A stretch of DNA of 64,000 bases from JAFEDN01 sp963697455 (GTDB lineage: Bacteria; Pseudomonadota; Gammaproteobacteria; Coxiellales; Coxiellaceae). Location: contig CAVOOI010000004.1 of the NCBI GenBank assembly GCA_963697455.1, forward strand, positions 8,648 through 72,647, written 5' to 3'. Both the position numbers and the translations under genes were made by a program. Below, piece by piece: positions 59,513-64,000 of this stretch (within the stretch, counting starts at the first letter, position 1; each line of letters starts with the position of its first letter). A model generated the notes under the pieces. That model was given only the letters and a program-made list of their open reading frames with translations. It was not told the origin of the DNA and did not search any database.

Positions 59513-61870
59513 TTACTTAGTAGCCGGTGGGATCGTCACATCACCCATAAACAATAGACCCATACCCGTGCCCGCTTGGATTTTTACCGTGGGCGGCATA
59601 TTAATATTCTGGCCTAACACCGCAGAGAACTGCTTCCCAACTTGTCCTAAACCTACCGCTGCGGACTGAGTTAGGTTTAAATCCGAATGAACCACTACTG
59701 GGCCTAACACCGTATTTTCAGTCGTCGAGCCTGAATTCTGGATCGCATCGGCAATTCCAGATAAGAAAGCGGAGGCGAAGAACGTGCCGTAGCGTAATAA
59801 GTAATGGTTGTTCACCTCTCCCGACATCGCGGTGCGAGCAGTGTCCGGATCAATAGCGACTGCGTTGATAGCGATGGTTTTATCGCGATCAGGCAAGTTC
59901 AGCAAGTTAAATTGGAGTAATACCCGCTTGTCGACTAACACAAACTTACCAATTAATTTCCCGCCTTTGTAAGGCCCGCCGACAAGGCGCGCCATAATCG
60001 GGGTGTCTTTTTCATCAGTATTGATGGAGGTATCTAGCACTGCGAACATAATGTCACCGGCTTTAACAATTTCACCATCTTGAATTGACTTGCCCATGCC
60101 ACCCATACCACCGTTGGCTCCGGCAGGATTAACTTCAGGCGTCGCCGCTTGCCCAGTTTGTCCGGTATAAGTGCTCCAACCCCCCATCAATTTTTGCGCT
60201 AGAGTCGCCATCGCACCCTGTTGTTGCATAACCATGTCTTGGCGTTGCTGCCTGGACATGCGCAACTGTTGCTGACGTTCCAATTCCGCCAATTGATCGC
60301 TGGGCGAATTAGACTTAATTTTGGGCATAAATGCGCTGGCCGCCGTTTGTGGATTCACCGTTTGGGCAATCGCCGGAGCATTCGCGGGAACATTGGCCGC
60401 TGGCGCGTTATAACCCGCTTCAGTCGGGGTGAAACCGGCCCGTAACAAATCACCTTTGGTATAACCAGCTAACGCTAAGTCACTGGGGGAAGCGCCTGCA
60501 TCTTTCAATTGTTCGGCGCTAAAACCAGCGGCTCGCAAAGCTTCATCCGTAAAGCCGGCGGCACGCAATGCTGCCGCATCAAATCCAGCGTCTTGCAACT
60601 GGCCGGCGGTAAAACCGGCGTCTTTCAATTCAGCGGCGCTGAAGCCGGCGTCTTTTAAGTCTTTGGCGCTAAACCCAGCATCTTTTAAGTCTTGGGCACT
60701 AAATCCAGCATTTTTTAAGTCGGCAGCGCTAAATCCAGCGTCCTTTAATTCAGCAGCAGTAAATCCGGCGTCTTTTAAGTCCTGCGCACTGAAACCGGCA
60801 TCTTTTAAGTCTTTGGCGCTAAACCCGGCATCTTTTAAATCTTTGGCGCTAAACCCGGCGCCCCGCAATTCCTCGGCAGTATAACCAGCGGCTTTCAACG
60901 CTGCCAAACCACAGCCTTTTGCTTTTAAAGCTTGCGCGGAAACGCCTGCATCGCGGGCTTTTTTCAATTCTTCTGGATTACAAGCGGCGCTGGTGGAAAC
61001 CGGCAATACCGATTTAATTCCGGCGCTTTGTAACTCTTGATCAGTAAAACCAGCCGCTTTTAGTTCCTCAGCGGTGAAGCCGGCGGTAGCTAACTCAGCC
61101 GGGCTAAAACCCGCATCTTTTAAATCTTTGGCATTAAAACCAGCAGCTTTTAATTCAGCGGCGCTAAAACCAGCGGCTTTTAAATCAGCCGCGGAAAATC
61201 CGGCTGACTTCAATTCGGCAGCACTAAAACCGGCGGCTTTCAATTCAGCAGCACTGAATCCGGCATTTTTTAAATCCATAGCGGAAAAACCGGCGGCTTT
61301 TAATTCATCTAAACTGAATCCGCAATCCCGCAACGCTTTCGCGTCTAAACCAGCTTCTTTTAAATCGCCAAGGGTGTAACCGGCCATTTTCAACGAAGGG
61401 CACAGACAACCTTTGCAACGCAATTCCAACGCTCTAACGCCGGATTCGCGAGCACGCTGTAAACTATCCACAGTGCAGCTTTTAGGATCAGGCGCTGGCA
61501 ATGATTTGGGATCAATGGGGCATTGCGCAGCAGTTGGTAACTGACCAAACGTGTCCATATCGCCCACAAAAGTGCCGCGATTAATCGTGGGTACTGAGCT
61601 GGTCGCGTCCGCACGTGCTTTTTCAGCATTTTGCACGTTTTGAATATCTTGCTGTTTAACATATTGCATAGAGGGGTTGCCCGCGCCAGGAATGGATTCA
61701 ATGTCCGGCGCTCTAGAAACACTCCCCGAACTCTTAAATTGATTACGCTTAACACTGGCCTGCCAGGTCATTACTCCAGCGGTGGCTACGCCGACAACGG
61801 CTACTGCAGCAATAATTACGCGTACTTTGGCGCTGCCCAGAAAACTAGTTTTTAATTTTTGCTTCTTCAT
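59513..61870 (-). CDS. icmE: Dot/Icm channel protein DotG (IcmE)
   Basis: 785 residues. TM at about 17-36 (VRVIIAAVAVVGVATAGV), a Cys-containing segment (CPIDPKSL, CKGCLCPS), and then about 28 ten-residue repeats of the form AGFSAxDLKx in two blocks (residues 163-285 and 325-488). The C-terminal third is VirB10-like (AGDIMFAVLDTSINTDEKD, GGPYKGGKLIGKF). It forms the conduit spanning both membranes. The repeats occupy 60409-61386 and are near-identical at the DNA level, so their number may vary. Confidence 0.95.
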   Translation of the reverse strand: MKKQKLKTSFLGSAKVRVIIAAVAVVGVATAGVMTWQASVKRNQFKSSGSVSRAPDIESIPGAGNPSMQYVKQQDIQNVQNAEKARADATSSVPTINRGTFVGDMDTFGQLPTAAQCPIDPKSLPAPDPKSCTVDSLQRARESGVRALELRCKGCLCPSLKMAGYTLGDLKEAGLDAKALRDCGFSLDELKAAGFSAMDLKNAGFSAAELKAAGFSAAELKSAGFSAADLKAAGFSAAELKAAGFNAKDLKDAGFSPAELATAGFTAEELKAAGFTDQELQSAGIKSVLPVSTSAACNPEELKKARDAGVSAQALKAKGCGLAALKAAGYTAEELRGAGFSAKDLKDAGFSAKDLKDAGFSAQDLKDAGFTAAELKDAGFSAADLKNAGFSAQDLKDAGFSAKDLKDAGFSAAELKDAGFTAGQLQDAGFDAAALRAAGFTDEALRAAGFSAEQLKDAGASPSDLALAGYTKGDLLRAGFTPTEAGYNAPAANVPANAPAIAQTVNPQTAASAFMPKIKSNSPSDQLAELERQQQLRMSRQQRQDMVMQQQGAMATLAQKLMGGWSTYTGQTGQAATPEVNPAGANGGMGGMGKSIQDGEIVKAGDIMFAVLDTSINTDEKDTPIMARLVGGPYKGGKLIGKFVLVDKRVLLQFNLLNLPDRDKTIAINAVAIDPDTARTAMSGEVNNHYLLRYGTFFASAFLSGIADAIQNSGSTTENTVLGPVVVHSDLNLTQSAAVGLGQVGKQFSAVLGQNINMPPTVKIQAGTGMGLLFMGDVTIPPATK
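60409..61386 (-). repeat. About 28 tandem 30-bp repeats within icmE
   Basis: Unit sequence near CTTTAAATCTTTGGCGCTAA with Ala-Gly-Phe-Ser start, repeated head to tail in two arrays separated by a Cys-rich linker (residues 290-325). Many units differ by 1-4 bases. Confidence 0.9.
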
Positions 61871-61873
61871 CGT

Positions 61874-62818
61874 TTATAACCCTTTAATATTTAATTGAAC
61901 GACTCGGCCATTCGCTGATGCGAGGACAACTGGGGCCTTAGTCATTTCATATACATTTGTACCATCTGGACTGCGCATAGTGGATAACCAACTTGGCGAC
62001 AATACCGTTAACCGGGTCCGTAAAAATAAACGATCTCCTGATACCCATGCTTGACAAGATCCGCCAGACACCATTAATTCCTGAGCGCCAGCAGGCGGAA
62101 CGCCGTCTAAGAAATTTAATAATTGTGAATTACCCGTATCCGGCATGCCGTTGATACTGGGTGCTGCATTCGGCCCCAAGCCCGGCAAACGTAAATCCAC
62201 TCGATAATCGACTTCTTGTTGACCAGGCATCAAAGTAATCATGACTGGAGTATTGTGGCCTTTTAAAACTACCGCTAAATTGCCTGCTTGATAAGTCTCT
62301 ACTGCTTGCACCATTAAGGTGTTGCCTTTTTGGTCCCAGCGGATATTAAAACTTTTAGGATTGCCTAAATCGTAAGCTTCAATTGGCCAAGGCTCGCCGG
62401 TGGAATCTAAAAATACCAAGGAGGTCACATAGCCTGCGCGTAAACGAATCACTGGCGGAGCAGAGCCTGGGGAAAGGTTAACCATGACTGAACTCGACGT
62501 CGGTTTGGGCGGTTTGTCGCCTGGATCGCTGGCCGCGGCTTTCTGAGATTGGTCGAACAAATAACGTAAAGTTTTAATTTGTTCCGGGGTTAACGGCATC
62601 ATTTGCCGGGCGGTTTTAGAAAACGCTTCCTGACTGACGTCAGTTTCACCTAAATTATTAGTCGCAGCTTGCGGCTGAGCTGAAGCAGCAGGCGCTGCCG
62701 CCGGTGCAGGGGCCTGGGCGCCAAATATCGCCGCCATATCCTGATTGTCAGCAGCCAATACTGGAATGCCTGCTAGAAGCAAACTAATTGCTGTTATACG
62801 AGTGACTACCTTTTTCAT
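61874..62818 (-). CDS. icmK: Dot/Icm outer-membrane core protein DotH (IcmK)
   Basis: 314 residues. Signal peptide VTRITAISLLLAGIPVLAA. An Ala/Pro-rich linker, then MMPLTPEQIKTLRYLFDQSQKAA and PPKPTSSSVMVNLSPGSAPPVIRL, the family signature; VirB9-like C-terminal part. It is located in the outer membrane part of the channel with DotG and DotC/DotD. Directly precedes icmE by 4 bp. Confidence 0.94.
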   Translation of the reverse strand: MKKVVTRITAISLLLAGIPVLAADNQDMAAIFGAQAPAPAAAPAASAQPQAATNNLGETDVSQEAFSKTARQMMPLTPEQIKTLRYLFDQSQKAAASDPGDKPPKPTSSSVMVNLSPGSAPPVIRLRAGYVTSLVFLDSTGEPWPIEAYDLGNPKSFNIRWDQKGNTLMVQAVETYQAGNLAVVLKGHNTPVMITLMPGQQEVDYRVDLRLPGLGPNAAPSINGMPDTGNSQLLNFLDGVPPAGAQELMVSGGSCQAWVSGDRLFLRTRLTVLSPSWLSTMRSPDGTNVYEMTKAPVVLASANGRVVQLNIKGL

Positions 62819-62840
62819 TGTTACCTCTTTTATCTTCCAG

Positions 62841-63479
62841 TTATTGCATCTGTGATTTTTGTACTACAGGCAAGAAATTGTTTATTGCGATCCGTTCCGG
62901 ATTGTCTTCCACCGGCACTCTGATGACGATAATGGTCACGTCCATGGGAACTGGGATATCTTGATTGTTGTTAGTCAAGGTTACCAAAATCGGGAGCTGC
63001 ACCTTCCAAACGAAACGCCCCCCAGAGCTTCTTTTTGCATCAGCCGGGGTGCGCCGGTTATTTCCGCGTTCGCCACCATTTTCAATTTAATCAATGTATC
63101 CAAGTTATTACTGGCTTGTAATGCTTGGAGAAACTCTTTCCAACCGGATGGGCTGAATTTGTTGGATGCAGTCTGCAACTGATCGCGCCAATGCATGAAA
63201 TCTAAACTAAATGTTTGACGCACGGCGTCGGCAGTCCACTGCAACACGCGATCGTCAGTAAACACAGGGTCATCTAAACCGTAATTGTTGATGAGGCGGC
63301 CATCTGGGGTAATCGCAAAATACTGCGGTTGCGGCGGATTTTTGAATTGATAAAACAATATCCCCGCCAATCCGCAATTGACGATTAGCACAATAAAATA
63401 AGGCCAATACTGCTCCGCGATAACCATCCCGGTAAAAAACGTTACGCAGCAATACTAAGGTTAAAGCATCTTCTTTCAT
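62841..63479 (-). pseudogene. icmL: DotI-like (IcmL) second copy, two frameshifts
   Basis: ATG 63479 gives MKEDALTLVLLRNVFYRDGYR, the usual IcmL start. A shift near 63415 follows; frame 2 gives a membrane helix (IVLIVNCGLAGILFY) and FKNPPQPQYFAI, to ITGAPRLMQKEALGG. In a run of six G near 63020 one base is off, and the last part (FVWKVQLPILVTLTNNNQ, IPVPMDVTIIVIRVP, ending at 62841) is in the third frame. The rest of the protein is well conserved, so the two indels could be recent or errors. Confidence 0.88.
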
Positions 63480-63480
63480 A

Positions 63481-64000
63481 TTATTTAGCCTCAAAATCAG
63501 TAATTTGAATGCCTTCCGGGGTATCTAGCACGGGTACGCGCGACACAGTCATGGTGACATTAAATTGGCGTTGCCGCTGTTCACTGGCGCTGCCGAAGGT
63601 AACCAAAACCGGCAAAGAGATCCGCCACATGTAACGCCCATTGACTATGGCGTTCACCAGGATCACTGGGGCGCCCGGCACCACGGCGTTCATCAATAAT
63701 TTTTTACTCTGGACTATTTGTAATAAGCCTGAGTTATTCAATGCGGCGGAGAAAGCGCTCCAACCATTACTGGTAAAATAAACCGAGGCTGCTTTTAATT
63801 GTTTGTCATAATTTACGAAATCTAAATTCAACGCAGCGCGAGTAGCCAAACTTGCCCATTCCAAAATATATTTGTTGGTGACCACCGGCTCACTTAAAGC
63901 CGGCAATGGGATAACTTCACCCGTAGTCATGCTGGCGTAAAATTTAGCCTGACCTGGGAAAATGGCTTTATAACCGACGCTAACGGTCAAAATAACACAC
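63481..64000 (-). CDS. icmL: Dot/Icm protein DotI (IcmL), 5' part beyond the window
   Basis: At least 173 residues of the C-terminal domain, open past the right edge: ILTVSVGYKAIFP is the end of the membrane helix region, followed by GEVIPLPALSEPVV, WRISLPVLVTFGSASE and the end VPVLDTPEGIQITDFEAK. It is the first of two icmL-type genes. Inner-membrane protein of the core, VirB8-like fold. Confidence 0.92.
   Translation of the reverse strand, partial: CVILTVSVGYKAIFPGQAKFYASMTTGEVIPLPALSEPVVTNKYILEWASLATRAALNLDFVNYDKQLKAASVYFTSNGWSAFSAALNNSGLLQIVQSKKLLMNAVVPGAPVILVNAIVNGRYMWRISLPVLVTFGSASEQRQRQFNVTMTVSRVPVLDTPEGIQITDFEAK

Noticed and set aside
60409..61386. Regular 30-bp repeats as a CRISPR array
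   Set aside because: The units are contiguous, without unique spacers, and in frame within icmE.

Overview
The window is a chromosomal segment of a gammaproteobacterium of the order Legionellales, most like the Coxiella / Diplorickettsiaceae side of the order. The main evidence is a block of Dot/Icm type IVB secretion genes (icmL, icmL-like, icmK, icmE, icmG, icmC, three icmD paralogs, icmJ, then icmB) in the order known from Legionella pneumophila. It sits beside housekeeping runs (yicC-gmk-rpoZ-spoT-ridA-recG; coaD-yfhL; rpmB-rpmG-mutM; dut-algC) that I recall as similar in Coxiella burnetii; that synteny is from memory and was not computed. Many frameshifted genes and the moderate-to-low GC fit a host-associated genome undergoing decay, although some single-base frameshifts in short homopolymers could be sequence errors.

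Layout. 1-4465: end of a possible AbiEii-like gene, then a small satellite-like integrated module (DUF3987 primase-like protein, hypothetical, AlpA-like HTH on the minus strand; hypothetical and tyrosine recombinase on the plus strand) with a strong divergent promoter/operator region. 4466-10160: an AT-rich accessory island holding an orphan gene with a decayed inverted copy of its own 3' end beside it, a three-gene operon of unknown membrane proteins, and a GC-rich TIR-domain gene that is frameshifted and split by a complete ISL3-family element with an 8-bp target duplication. 10283-14226: tRNA-Thr and a pyrimidine cluster (URC1-like GTP cyclohydrolase II, URC4/DUF1688, uracil phosphoribosyltransferase, uridine kinase) with a 162-bp hairpin MITE inserted in it. 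14304-17250: htpG with a heat-shock-type promoter, and an outer membrane beta-barrel protein. 17251-19650: a 799-aa orphan, a candidate secreted effector.

19651-33784: core genes for stringent response, nucleotide metabolism, DNA repair and ribosome. 33888-46300: mixed core genes (yyaL pseudogene, yfhL, coaD, folK, pcnB, tRNA-Glu, arfB, corA, wrbA, rnpB) with two Ser-rich orphan proteins that could be effectors, a broken brnTA toxin-antitoxin pair at the tRNA-Glu 3' end, and a PD-(D/E)XK nuclease-like protein. 46416-52477: rsmI, an FAD oxidoreductase and hemE, translationally coupled downstream of icmB. 52493-55653: an insertion between icmB and icmJ (NlpC/P60 hydrolase, DUF748 protein, Sel1-repeat protein) flanked by a 118-bp duplicate of the icmB 5' end. 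55791-64000: the rest of the Dot/Icm locus, running off the window in icmL.

How the genes fit together: the Dot/Icm genes encode the core channel (DotG/IcmE, DotH/IcmK, DotF/IcmG), inner membrane parts (DotI/IcmL, DotE/IcmC, DotP/IcmD) and the DotO-DotN (IcmB-IcmJ) cytoplasmic module. Orphan proteins nearby are plausible substrates but unproven. The most unusual items are the three tandem icmD paralogs, the three-hairpin repeat family whose two copies show compensatory base changes, the URC-type uracil salvage/catabolism operon whose downstream Shine-Dalgarno comes from a MITE end, and the unknown AT-rich three-gene operon.
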